Shown piece by piece: positions 1 to 12,410 of a stretch of DNA of 64,000 bases; position 1 is the stretch's first letter, and every line of letters begins with the position of its first letter. The translations under genes and the position numbers were made by a program. The notes under the pieces were generated by a model. It ran no database searches. It was not told the DNA's origin and was given only the letters and a program-made list of their open reading frames with translations. Source of the stretch: Micropterix aruncella. Taxonomy: Eukaryota; Arthropoda; Insecta; Lepidoptera; Micropterigidae. The stretch lies in the NCBI GenBank assembly GCA_944548615.1, contig OX155980.1, positions 3,514,195-3,578,194 on the forward strand, in the 5' to 3' direction.

Positions 1-2204
<2,204 letters not shown>

Positions 2205-2688
2205 TAAAAAAGATAAATATTAAAAAACATTCTTATATATTAGTTTTAAATTGTTCAATGCTTTGCCGTCATCGACGAGAAGACTTGAGATGGCAGCATA
2301 TAAAATCTGCTTGGAAATTCAGTTAGTCAAACATGCCCTTTATAAACTGGACGACTTTTATGATATTGTGTCCACAATTGCTTGATTATAAATAAGCATA
2401 TTATGACTACTTTCGCACTAAGTTTTAGATTTTATTGACATTGTTTTTAATTAAGCATGTTTTAGAATTTTTCTTTTTCATTGTATTGATTATTATTTAT
2501 TGTTTGATTATTGATTATTTTGTAAACTTGACTATTTTTAAGTAATCACCTCTGATTACAATTAATTTTTTTTCCTTTTAATTAATCAAAGCGGTTTTAA
2601 CATCCGGTTAATTATGATTGTAAAATTTGACATGTTCCTCAGTATTGTGAAATGCTTATGGAATAAATAAAAGATGCTGATGATGACA
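2205..2688 (+). mobile_element. 5'-truncated LINE, 3' end only
   Basis: This stretch matches the 3' end of the better-preserved LINE at 46195-47290, from the peptide tail (SMRRLEMAAYKICL-type, here with a shifted frame) through the 3' UTR to a GATGATGA-type tail. The body is missing, as expected for a target-primed LINE insertion that aborted early. The two copies differ by many scattered substitutions, so it is old and inactive. Confidence 0.75.
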
Positions 2689-2689
2689 T

Positions 2690-3065
2690 TTACATTTACA
2701 TTTACATTTTCGTCGTGTCCAATTGACGGATAAAGACCGCTCTTGGACGTGTCAAAATAATTGGTTTAGGTAGTAAGTTTCGTTACTACTCTTTACTGAA
2801 CATACATAGGTAGTCAAGAATTAACTACTAGATTGTCAAACTATAAATATAAATAATCAAAATAGAAGCCTAATATTTGATGTCGTTAGTAATTCGAAAA
2901 GATACGTAGTAAAATTTTTCATCGTAATATTCAAATTGTCAGTAAAATGTTAAATAATCAAATTAAATCTACTTTATGCATTTTAAACTAAAACTACAGA
3001 TATAAGACCATATAATATAATCAGACAATAAGGCTCTACTTTTTAAGTAATTTAAATGGGCACAA
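2690..3065 (+). repeat. Family C dispersed repeat, copy 1
   Basis: Begins after an ACATTT tandem stretch with a head containing GTCCAATTGACGG and CGCTCTTGGACGTG, then continues as AT-rich sequence with repeated words such as AATAGTCA and GTTAAATAATCAAA. Similar heads and bodies recur at 35150-35660 and 54290-54830, so it is a dispersed family. The ends and the class are unknown. Confidence 0.6.
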
Positions 3066-3127
3066 TATTTGAAAAATCATAGCCCTCAAATTCGGCCAGA
3101 TTATAGATGATGATGATGAATGATAAC

Positions 3128-3570
3128 AAAGATAGTCATAGTCATAGTCATAGTCATATTTTATTAATTCCAAAAAGTACATACTGTGGAATACGTCATT
3201 TTACATTTTCTAGAAGTTATTACAACTTCATTACGTGTACATATACTTTTTATATGTAAAAGCAAGACACCATCGGATCAATTATAAAAATTCAATCTTA
3301 CAGACTCAAATAACAAAAAAAAAATGTAAGCAACATTTTTAAATAATCTATCAATAAGTTTTAAAAATAGTCAATCAAGAAATTTTAAAATAATCAGTTA
3401 ATAAACAACAAGTTTTACAATAAAATCAAAACTACGGTGACAAAATACAGAACAAATTTGATAAAAGCTAATTTATTTTTTAAAAACTAAGACGGCCTTG
3501 TCAAATTCATCAAAATTATAGAGAGCATGCATGGCTAAGTTTCTTTTTATGCATTTCTTAAATGCAACCT
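3128..3570 (-). mobile_element. LINE 3' fragment, minus strand
   Basis: On the minus strand a short peptide tail (KRNLAMHALYNFDEF and on to a stop) resembles the C-terminus of non-LTR retrotransposon ORF2 proteins. It is followed by a 3' UTR and a TATGAC-repeat tail, seen on the plus strand as four AGTCAT units at about 3134-3160. The reverse transcriptase itself is absent, so this is a 5'-truncated dead copy. Confidence 0.55.
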
Positions 3571-3981
3571 CTTGAAGTAATATGGGTAATATGGGTATCA
3601 GAAAACAAAACGTGTTACTTCACCATTAATCGACGATGAAGAGTAATTCTAATACATTGGATAATATTTAGTGGCTGCGTTGTATGTAGAGTTGTTACGT
3701 CATGATGTTAAACAGTTCTAGCAAACAAAGAAGCAGAGACTACGATAAGTAGGCCATGGCATGGCCCAATTTCCACGTTTTCAGCGAGGTTCCAGGGTGG
3801 AACAAGCAGCTGCATTGTATATATGAATAAAATAAATGAACGTATACATATTTTTCCTGCATAAAAACCTTACTGAATAATGCATCTGTCTGTAGCGTTC
3901 CTAATATGATTCGGTGATTTCCATTTTTAAAAAAAGTATTTTTATACTGTGTGTATATTTTATAGCTATAGATAGAAATAA
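3571..3981. other. Non-coding, nothing recognised
   Basis: No gene, inverted repeat or known repeat was identified by eye between the LINE fragment and the Helitron. Confidence 0.35.
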
Positions 3982-4549
3982 TCTATATATATAAAACAAA
4001 GTCAGGTTTGTTCGAACACATAACTCGAGAACGGCTGGACCGATTTTCATGGTTTTTGATTTGTTGTATTTGTCTCCGCCCGAATAGCAGAATAAATATT
4101 AAAAACAAAAATTGGAAAATTGTCGAAAAAAATAAATAAAAGAAAAAACCCATACAAAATGTAAATCCGTGTTTTTTCTCATGGTCAGTTGTACGTCGCA
4201 TGTTCACGTGTCGGAAAATCATCCGCCTTATTTGTTCTTGCGCCTGATAAAAAAACAAAAAATGTCGTATATCACAAGGTGCTTCAATGAAGAGAATTAA
4301 ACCGAGTGCATCCCATGCTGCACAATATGTAAATAGTTTAATTCAATCATGTCTTGCAGACACGCGATTGATATACCTACTTTTTGTACTTTTATATTTC
4401 TTTTTGTGTTATTATCAATAAAGTAGTGAACTTAATATTTATTTTGTATTCATTGTATTACTTTCGTAAAATCATAAATTAAGTTCAGCTAATCTGTAAC
4501 ACGACATTCATTGACTGTTAGGCGGTACGAAGTTCGCCGGGTCAGCTAG
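3982..4549 (+). mobile_element. Non-autonomous Helitron
   Basis: The element starts TCTATATATATAAAA directly after an A and ends with CGCCGGGTCAGCTAG directly before a T, which fits Helitron insertion between A and T. A small GGCG/CGCC hairpin (around 4531-4547) lies just before the CTAG end, as Helitrons require. The 5' part contains the 'aactcgagaacggctgg' word seen in many insect Helitrons, as I recall them. There is no Rep/helicase ORF, so it would depend on an autonomous partner. No target duplication is expected. Confidence 0.78.
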
Positions 4550-4629
4550 TTTCAAATATATAAGGAAATGTAAAATATATTTCAATAGAGTGATGTGGAC
4601 AAAACTAAGAAAAATAACAACAAAAAAAT

Positions 4630-5226
4630 ACGTGTGGCACTCGGGGACTGCCGCGGTAAAGCTATTGTATAGCATTTTTAACAACTTATGCAATTATATT
4701 TATTTATTTACTTTATTTATTTTATTTTTTCTAATATCAGATAACTGCGCTCTATCGGAAAACGTTGAAATTATTCCGAATCATATGCGACTGCGGAAGC
4801 AAATGATTCGGAATAATTTAAACGTCTTCCGATAGAGCGCCGCGCACGAATTTTTTATTCGATAAAGCAAAAAAACCGGATTATTCGAAAAAAATCGTAG
4901 ATAAAAAGATAGATAATTAAATTATATTTAAAATGGTGCAGGTTTCATAATAATACGCCAGATAGTATTTGCGTAGTAGTCGTTTTTGTGTTCGGTTAGA
5001 CCTAATTTCACAAATTAATTACACTATGTAATATAAACAAAATTTCAAATATTCAAAGCTAGGAATATTAGGAAAATGTTCTTGTTTAATATATATTTTT
5101 TTCGAATCATAAGCAGTACTCGTTTAGATGTAATTATCAGTTTAAAATCATAAATTTTCGTTAAGAAATTTCTTCATTCGGTCGCCGCGCTGGCCTAAGG
5201 CCAGCGATAAAGCTATGCAATAGCTT
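4630..5226 (+). mobile_element. Family A element, copy 1
   Basis: Reference copy. It begins ACGTGTGGCACTCGGGG, has the inverted repeat AAGCTATTG(C/T)ATAGC about 30 bp in, a 94-bp palindrome at 4747-4840 (arms from GCGCTCTATCGG to its complement), and ends GCTATGCAATAGCTT, the exact complement of the internal repeat. Flanks are A-runs on both sides. The asymmetric inverted repeat (one terminal, one subterminal), the small GGCA...TGCC hairpin at the ACGTG end and insertion in an A/T run are like Helentron-type (HLE2) non-autonomous elements; a MITE is the alternative. It has no coding capacity: the frame that stays open in many copies simply reads through the palindrome. Confidence 0.9.
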
Positions 5227-5404
5227 AAAAAACAGCCAAACAGTCAGGTACCTCTAATAGTGTATCCCCTCACAAAGAAAAATGCCACATCTGAGCAACG
5301 GCCATCCGGCCCATGAAGACAGCATGCCACCAAAACAAGGCAATAAGACTCATCCCAGTATGAGAGTCACACGAGTCTCCCAAATACGTCGTCAGCGTAA
5401 TATG

Positions 5405-6156
5405 CAGGGGCGGGCCGTGCGTTTGTGGGGCCCTGGGCTAATATTACTTGGGGGCCAGCCTAATTAATCAACTAATTGCCATTTTGCCAAAAAACTGTTT
5501 TTGATAATAATGTCTAGGTCACTAGGTACACAATATATATAAAAAGAGAACAATACAATATTTTATTTGTTTAATATGACTGACACACAAACACAACTGA
5601 CACACACAAACATTTAACTTTTCACTAAAACAGACAAAACAACATTAATACTAATTGTAATAATATCTTAATTAGTAGCTTAATTAAGCAAGTAGTAATA
5701 TTATTTGTAAAGCTATTTAATATAATTAAAATTTAAACAAACATTCATTACTAGTTACCTATTGACAAGGCACTAGCCTCGGTAGGAACTCAACTGCTAT
5801 ACATAGATGTTATTTCTATGAATAAAGATTTTAAAAAAAGGTATAGTAAAAGAATTTGTCGCTAGCGTTCCGCCCCATCCACCGAGAAATTGATACATGT
5901 AGCTTGTTCGCTGCGAATGACTGCGTTTGCGAGAAAATACACTGAAAATAAGCGGCGGGGAGACCCCCGGAATAGATGCTAGAATTTGATCTCAGGGTTG
6001 CCAACCTTATGATAGGATTTTTGAAAATTTGAGATTTTGTTTTTTAATTCTCAATATTGTCCATTATTTTCAATGGAGGCTGAGGCCCTTTATATCCACG
6101 GAGCCCTGGGCTGCAGCCCAAAAAGCCTTTGGTAATATGTCTAAGATCGGCCCCTG
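5405..6156. mobile_element. Non-autonomous hAT element with 8-bp target duplication
   Basis: Terminal inverted repeats CAGGGGCGGGCC (left) and GATCGGCCCCTG (right) are flanked by a perfect 8-bp direct repeat, GTAATATG (5397-5404 and 6157-6164), the hAT signature. A further inverted pair (GGGGCCCTGGGCT / AGCCCTGGGCTGCAGCCC) lies inside the ends. A second GTAATATGTCTAAG word at about 6132 shows a small local duplication at the right end. The element is too small for a transposase and none is seen. It is inserted in an unrecognised sequence with a short open frame. Confidence 0.8.
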
Positions 6157-6429
6157 GTAATATGTCTAAGAAAACTCTAAGAATTTGCAAACGTTCGTTA
6201 TTGGAGATTGCGGTATAAAGGATGACGCTCTTTCCATCAAAGAAGATTATCTGCCTTGAGGCTCGTTGCGATATTTGTCCATGTCGCGTACAGCCAGCAA
6301 TAAATATGTTGATGCAAACGGCGTTGTTCTGTTTTTTTAGTACGATCGTGTAATTTTTTGGTGATACATTAACATTTTAGATTTGTTTGAACTCTGTTTG
6401 TAACTATCCTCAGTTGAAAATATGCTTTT

Positions 6430-7023
6430 AAGCTATTGCATAGCTTTTATCGCGAGCCTAGGCCAGCGCGGCGACCGAATGAAGAAATTTATTAACGAAA
6501 ATTAATGATTTTAAACTGATAATTACGTCTAAACGAGTACTGCTTACGATTCGAAAAAAATATATGTTAAACAAGAACATTTTCCTAATATTGTTAGCTT
6601 TGAATATTTTAGATTTTGTTTATATTACATAGCTTAATTAATTTGTGAAATTAGGTCTAACCGAACACAAAAACGACTACTACGCAAATACTATCTGGCG
6701 TATTATTATGAAACCTGCACCATTTTAACGATTTAATTATCTATCTTTTTATCTACGATTTTTTTTCGAATAATCCGGTTTTTTGCTTTATCGAATAAAA
6801 AATTCGTGCGCGGCGCTCTATCGGAAGACGTTTAAATTATTCCGAATCATTTGCTTTCGCAGCCGCAAATAATTCGGAATAATTTCAACGTTTTCCGATA
6901 GAGCGCAGTTATCTGATATCAGAAAAAATAAAATAAATAAAATACATAAATAATTATAATTGCATAAGTTGTTAAAAATGCTATGCAATAGCTTTATCGC
7001 GGCAGTCCCCGAGTGACACACGT
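6430..7023 (-). mobile_element. Family A element, copy 2
   Basis: Minus-strand copy: starts AAGCTATTGCATAGC and ends ...CACACGT, with the palindrome at about 6814-6907. It is part of the first unit of the local tandem duplication. Confidence 0.88.
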
Positions 7024-7417
7024 ATTATTTTTTAATTCTCAATATTGTCCATTATTTTCAATGGAGGCTGAGGCCCTTTATATCCACGGGGCTCTGGGCT
7101 GCAGCCCAAAAAGCCTTTGGTAATATGTCTAAGATCGGCCCCTGGTAATATGTCTAAGAAAACTCCAAGAATTTGCAAACGTTCGTTATTGGAGATTGCG
7201 GTATAAAGGATGACGCTCTTTCCATCAAAGAAGATTATCTGCCTTGAGGCTCGTTGCGATATTTGTCCATGTCGCGTACAGCCAGCAATAAATATGTTGA
7301 TGCAAACGGCGTTGTTCTGTTTTTTTAGTACGATCGTGTAATTTTTTGGTGATACATTAACATTTTAGATTTGTTTGAACTCTGTTTGTAACTATCCTCA
7401 GTTGAAAATAAGCTTTT

Positions 7418-8004
7418 AAGCTATTGCATAGCTTTTATCGCGGGCCTAGGCCAGCGCGGCGACCGAATGAAGAAATTTCTTAACGAAAATTAATGATTTT
7501 AAACCGATAATTACGTCTAAACGAGTACTGCTTACGATTCGAAAAAAATATATGTTAAACAAGAACATTTTCCTAATATTCTTAGCTTTGAATATTTTAG
7601 ATTTTGTTTATATTACATAGTGTAATTAATTTGTGAAATTAGGTCTAACCGAACACAAAAACGACTACTACGCAAATACTATCTGGCGTATTATTATGAA
7701 ACCTGCACCACTTTAAAGATAATTTAATTATCTATCTTTTTATCTACGATTTTTTTCGAATAATCCGGTTTTTTTGCTTTATCGAATAAAAAATTCGTGC
7801 GCGGCGCTCTATCGGAAGACGTTTAAATTATTCGGAATCATTTGCTTTCGCGGCCGCAAATGATTCGGATAATTTCAACGTTTTCCGATAGAGCGCAGTT
7901 ATCTGATATCAGAAAAAATAAAATAAATAAATAATTATAATTGCATAAGTTGTTAAAAATGCTATGCAATAGCTTTACCGCGGCAGTCCCCGAGTGCTAC
8001 ACGT
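7418..8004 (-). mobile_element. Family A element, copy 3
   Basis: Minus-strand copy in the second unit of the tandem duplication, nearly identical to copy 2. One base of the palindrome is lost (CGGATAATTTC instead of CGGAATAATTTC). Confidence 0.88.
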
Positions 8005-8267
8005 ATTTTTTTTTTGCAGATTACTTGGGGAGCCGCCAGGAAATCATTAAATTTGGCGTATTTGATTTCAAAATATATAACACTCAATCGGAAGTTAGCT
8101 AGTGATCAAACTTGAGGCCTTTGTTGTTCAACTTATTTGTAAATAAAGTCTTGTAAGGAAACCTTTGTAAGTAAAGTCTTGTAAGGAAAGTTAAACTTAA
8201 GTAAGTAACTTATTTGTAAACTTTTGTAAGTAACTAAGTAAACATATTTAATTTGCAACTTATATGT

Positions 8268-8543
8268 ATATGAGGAAAAATGTGTCTTGTTTGCTGATGA
8301 TATCAAAATATTTACATTTAATGATGCCTGCGAGTTCTTCCAGCGTCATATTGATTGTATGTATGGAGCCAATCTCTTAACTTCACTTTACCAAGTTCAG
8401 TGACGACATACACGAGATCGCCGTCTCATCTCACGTACGACTATTCCATCGCTTGGTTTGTGCTTCTTAGAGTGACTGAAGTCAAGGACTTTGGAGTTTT
8501 TTTCACACCCAGTTAAACCTCAAGGAATACATTAGCCAACTAT
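8268..8543 (+). mobile_element. LINE reverse transcriptase fragment, interrupted by a hAT
   Basis: The peptide reads CLFADDIKIF, the reverse transcriptase box with the catalytic AspAsp, and further on VKDFGVFF, the thumb-region motif usual in Jockey/CR1-like LINEs. The frame is broken by stops, so it is dead. It stops at the hAT insertion at 8545 and resumes at 10379, where the reading continues with thumb-like sequence (SRVCRTAIRKLQ). Confidence 0.7.
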
Positions 8544-8617
8544 CAGGCGCGGATCCACGGGGGGGGGGGGGGGGAATTAGGGAAATTTCCCCCCCCAAAA
8601 TCATTCTTCAGTTCATC

Positions 8618-9577
8618 GTGAGTTTACCAGATATCATTGAAGCTTTGACAAAAATAAGCCAGTGGAAGAACAAGGATACAGCAGGAAAGGCATCGGTTTT
8701 AATTTCCGCTTTAAGTAACTTTGAATTCCTTATAGGAATCTTCTGCCTGGGTGATATATTATCACTTACCCAACCACTCAGCGTCATCTTACAAAAAGAA
8801 ACCATTGATCTAGCAAAAGCATCGGAAATAGTAAAATCACTAATTGCAACACTAGAGCAGCGACGGCGTGAAGTAGATGAACATTTCAATGAAATATTTG
8901 AAAACGCAAAGCAAATGGCAGAAAAGTTAGACATTGACGTTAAAAGACCGAGGACGTGCGCGAGACAAACGAGACGGGAAAATTATGCACTAGAAGATTG
9001 TCAGGACTACTACAGGGTATCTACGTTCATACCGTTAATTGAAACAGTGACCGAGGATTTAAAAGTGCGTTTTTCCCAAGAGGTACTAGATTCCTTTAAT
9101 TTGACATTACTGATTCCGGATAAAGTTATACTACAAACTTTTAATCAAACTAAAGAACTGATCAAATCTCTTATCTCAAGATTTGGAAACTTGCTCGAAG
9201 GTAACAAAGAGATACAAGTTTTAAAACTGAAAGCAGAAGTTCAACACTGGCAGCAACTATGGTCTACAAAAAAAACATCCGGTGACGGTCTACCACTACC
9301 AGCTTCATCATTTGATGCACTTAAATCCTGCGATGAAGACGTATACCCAATAATACACGAACTACTTCAGATTTTCTGCACACTACCTGTAACGAATGCT
9401 AGTGCTGAACGATCGTTCTCATCTTTACGTTGCATCAAAACTTGGCTTAGAACTACCATACTAGAAAAAAGATTATGTGGCTTGGCGTTACTCCACATCC
9501 ACTATGACATTGATATAAAACCAGAAGAAGTAGTGGAACGCTTTTCAAAAATAGGGCAACACAGAATTTTGATATAA
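8618..9577 (+). pseudogene. hAT transposase, C-terminal part (truncated)
   Basis: A 319-codon open frame resembling the C-terminal half of hAT transposases of the ZMYM/52-kDa-repressor-like group. The C-terminal hAT dimerisation region is clear: PIIHELLQIFCTLPVTNASA followed by ERSFSS, then LRTTILEKRLCGLALLHIH (about residues 240-300). Intact relatives are about 600-800 residues with N-terminal zinc fingers and an RNase H-like DDE core; the N-terminus and most of the core are absent here. The frame is open from just inside the left transposon end, so the first codon (GTG) is only where the frame begins and is not a supported start. The frame is intact for 960 bp, which suggests a fairly young deletion derivative. 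Confidence 0.8.
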
Positions 9578-9693
9578 AATTGTGTGGTCACATTTTTAGT
9601 TAGATTTATATAATTTTGAAATTTTGACATTAGGCGAAACTCTCTTTATGTCTTTATTCTGTCTTAGTATGTCTTTATCTCTTTATTTCTTTT

Positions 9694-10289
9694 AAGCTAT
9701 TGCATAGCTTTTATCGCGGGCCTAGGCCAGCGCGGCGACCGAATGAAGAAATTTCTTAACGAAAATTAATGATTTTAAACTGATAATTACGTCTAAACGA
9801 GTACTGCTTTCGATTCGAAAAAAATATATGTTAAACAAGAACATTTTCCTAATATTCTTAGCTTTGAATATTTTATATTTTGTATATATTACATAGTGTA
9901 ATTAATTTGTGAAATTAGGTCTAACCGAACACAAAAACGACTACTACGCAAATACTATCTAGCGTATTATTATGAAACCTGCACCATTTTAAAGATAATT
10001 TAATTATCTATCTTTTTATCTACGATTTTTTTCGAATAATCTGTTTTTTTTGCTTTATCGAATAAAAAATTCGTGCGCGGCGCTCTATCGGAAGACGTTT
10101 AAATTATTCCGAATCATTTGCTACCGCAGCCGCAAATGATTCGGACTGATTTCAACGTTTTCCGATAGAGCGCAGTTATCTGATATCAGAAAAAATAAAA
10201 AAATAAAATAAATAAATAATTATAATTGCATAAGTTGTTAAAAATGCTATGCAATAGCTTTACCGCGGCAGTCCCCGAGTGCCACACGT
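9694..10289 (-). mobile_element. Family A element, copy 4
   Basis: Minus-strand copy inserted inside the hAT element, between T-runs. Palindrome at about 10080-10173, with a small change in the right arm (GGACTGATTTC). Confidence 0.88.
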
Positions 10290-10378
10290 ATTTTTTTTTA
10301 TGTAATAAATGAGTATTTTACACACCAAAGTCTAATAATTTCCCCCCCCCCCAAAATGGCTCTCTGGATCCGCCACTG

Positions 10379-10611
10379 CAACTATCTATAACTCGAGCTT
10401 CTAGAGTTTGTCGTACGGCAATCCGAAAACTTCAATAATAGTCAGGTATGCGTATGTTGTACAACTCCATTATTAAAAGTTGCATAAAAACAAATGCAAC
10501 TTTTCGAAATCGGCATGAAGATACTTAGGTATATTTTTATCGGTATATTAAGGCTCTAGATACTCTCTATAATAATTCATATTGCAAACCAATTATCTAC
10601 TCAAATGAGAC
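10379..10611 (+). mobile_element. Continuation of the interrupted LINE
   Basis: Sequence picks up the LINE reading left off at 8543: SRVCRTAIRKLQ, and later ALDTLYNN, which fits the ALK.LY..LVRS region after the reverse transcriptase domain. Frameshifts and stops are present. Confidence 0.5.
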
Positions 10612-10639
10612 CTAGCAAGGGCATACGCGGCGTGATACT

Positions 10640-11100
10640 TCTTGTCGAAGTCAGCCGATCGATTGTGCACTCCGACTAACAGCCGGGAGAGTCTGGGAAC
10701 AGTAATGTTTCCTATAGAGCGTGGGTGGTTGTTAACCTTATGGCAACTGCTCTTGAAACGATCATTCGGCCTCCCGATCCTAGGTGAATAAGCCGGGCCA
10801 AGGATGCCGTGGTCAGCGATAGATTCGGTAGTCACCGTATCACCGCTTCATTAGAGAGAAAACCGCGCAGTCAGGAGGTAGGAGGTATGCTGAAGGTTAA
10901 TAACGGAGATATCCTCAAAAACTGGTAGTCAGAAGGCGAGGCTGCCCACTGGGTACCTTTGCCGGTGCCTCGCCGTAAGGCGTTGGCCTCTAGACTGTGG
11001 ACTGTTTTTCGTCCCAAGTCTTCTGTGCTCACTTCACGGTAGACAGAACGATCAATTCACGGTAGACAGAACGTAACTTCACGGTAGACAGAACGTAAGT
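10640..11100 (-). repeat. Family B repeat, copy 1
   Basis: Matches the family B body in minus orientation (words such as GATCGATTGTGCAC, TGGTTGTTAACC, GGCGTTGGCCTCTAG, CAAGTCTTCTG). The hairpin end is missing. Instead the edge holds three tandem copies of TTCACGGTAGACAGAACG (about 11034-11093). Confidence 0.75.
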
Positions 11101-11494
11101 CTCCACTTACGTGGAACACCTAACACGGGATACCTGTGCTGGCAATTTGTAATTTATTTTTTAAATTATTATTGGCATTTAAAGAAAAATCAAGTAGCCT
11201 CTACGCTTCAATTTTTATTGTATAATACGGATTGAGATCCGGAACTGCAATCATCGGTATTTACATACGTGTATAGACATACACGGAAAGAATTCATATA
11301 TTTTTTTGAAAACCTATGAAAATTGAGCAGTTCTTTCTCATTGTTGCATAATATCTTTATTTAGCTGCTGCATAATATCTTATTTATCTGCATTGCTGCA
11401 TAATACCTGATTTACTCGACCAAAACTTAATAAACAAGGAGTAGTGTTTTTAATTTGAGATGTTTTTGTAATACTTTGTTTTGTTTCTTTTCAG
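11101..11494 (+). other. 3' part of the last RpL27A intron
   Basis: AT-rich sequence with several TGCATAATA(T/C)C words at 11345-11410, ending in a long pyrimidine tract and TTTTCAG at the splice acceptor (11493-11494). No other feature seen. Confidence 0.6.
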
Positions 11495-11623
11495 GGTTAC
11501 TACAAACTCCTAGGTAAGGGCAATCTGCCGAAGCAGCCGGTTATTGTGAAGGCGAAATTCTTCTCGAAAACTGCTGAAAAGAAAATTAAGGCCGCCGGCG
11601 GAGCCTGCGTCTTATCGGCTTAA
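11495..11623 (+). CDS. RpL27A: 60S ribosomal protein L27a, terminal coding exon
   Basis: L27a (uL15) is a component of the large ribosomal subunit. The exon encodes the last 42 residues: it begins [15 protein letters not shown], continues [20 protein letters not shown] and ends GACVLSA before TAA, which closely matches the C-terminus of animal L27a. It is preceded by a pyrimidine tract and CAG acceptor, so it is a genuine exon and not a processed copy. The full protein is usually about 148-149 residues; the preceding exons, including the basic N-terminus, were not found by eye upstream in the window, so the intron is either more than 11 kb or the rest lies outside. AATAAA follows 18 bases after the stop. 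Confidence 0.93.
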   Translation, partial: GYYKLLGKGNLPKQPVIVKAKFFSKTAEKKIKAAGGACVLSA

Positions 11624-11640
11624 GAAACGTGTAAATTATC

Positions 11641-11646
11641 AATAAA
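11641..11646 (+). promoter_or_regulatory. Polyadenylation signal of RpL27A
   Basis: AATAAA 18 bases after the L27a stop codon, the only canonical signal close by. A short 3' UTR is usual for ribosomal protein genes. Confidence 0.75.
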
Positions 11647-11649
11647 AAA

Positions 11650-12410
11650 AACCGTAGTTAGAAACGTTTAATATATAATATAGTAACTCATGCTGGAGAA
11701 AGTACGGAAGTGTTTCTTGATATTTTTGTAATTCAAACAATACGGATATTATCCATGTTTGTATCCGACTGTTTATATTTATAGATTGATTCGAGGTAAA
11801 ACTGATAACCTTAGCTAACGGTGTTTTGTCGATCTTTACAATTATTTTCTTGCTTGATTGCACCATCTCACGAAAATTGAACTCGAACAAAAATCTTTAC
11901 CTGATCATAAAAATTATCCAATTTGTATCAGCTCAATTTTATACTACGTTTTGGCATATAGGACTTTCTACGAAACACAACGTGTAGATGACCCTCATAG
12001 ATTGAAACATCGATTAATGTTGTATTGTGTTCAGTAGCCCAATCGTCGGCGTTTTAAACACGCCGTTACGGTATCCTGTCTCAAAATAAAATAATAATAC
12101 AACAACAAACGAATATTTAAATCACCTCTTATTATTATAACACTATTTACGTGCCTATGCCATTATTATTTGTTATACAGGTTTCGATACGTAATAATTA
12201 GGGGCTTTAATTTAACTAGACTAAAATATGCCATTCTAATATCCCCGTGTTATTCCAGTTGCCTTATAAGCATAGGGTAGGTGGGGGCAAGGCCCCGCAA
12301 TTTTCGGTTTTTTGACAATTGTGGAGAATGAGAGATAGATTTTTTTTCACTTTTATATTGGTGTTTTAGATTAGGACCTTACCTATAACCCCTGAAAATT
12401 TCAGGCATAT
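11650..12410. other. Intergenic, no gene seen
   Basis: AT-rich sequence downstream of RpL27A. A small palindrome CGGCGT...ACGCCG lies near 12046-12064. No coding region or known repeat was recognised. Confidence 0.4.

Larger units (their letters stand above)
6041..8006. repeat. Tandem duplication, two ~985-bp units
   Basis: 6041-7028 and 7029-8006 are near-identical head-to-tail copies. Each unit begins TTTTTTAATTCTCAATATTG, contains the right end of the hAT element (5405-6156) plus its flank, and ends with a family A element in minus orientation. The second unit therefore carries an orphan hAT right end with no left end, which proves the duplication came after both insertions. Small differences (for example 'cggagcc' against 'cggggct') show it is not very recent. 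Confidence 0.85.
8545..10378 (+). mobile_element. hAT transposon, internally deleted, carrying a family A insert
   Basis: Ends are (C)AGGCGCGGATCCACGGGGG on the left and GGATCCGCCACTG on the right, with long G and C runs just inside each end. The 8-bp word CAACTATC flanks the element (8537-8544 and 10379-10386), as expected for hAT. Inside is the C-terminal part of a hAT transposase (8618-9577) and, in minus orientation, family A copy 4 (9694-10289). It is inserted in a LINE, giving a three-layer nest. The transposase N-terminus is missing, so the element cannot move on its own. Confidence 0.85.

Noticed and set aside
4590..4835. A short protein 'conserved' in many places (also near 6818, 21346, 43805, 57622)
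   Set aside because: It is the translation of family A. The frame stays open because the copies are similar and crosses the palindrome; there is no start context or codon signal.
11495..11623. Processed pseudogene of RpL27A
   Set aside because: Similarity starts exactly at a splice acceptor with a pyrimidine tract, there is no poly(A) after it, and the frame is intact.
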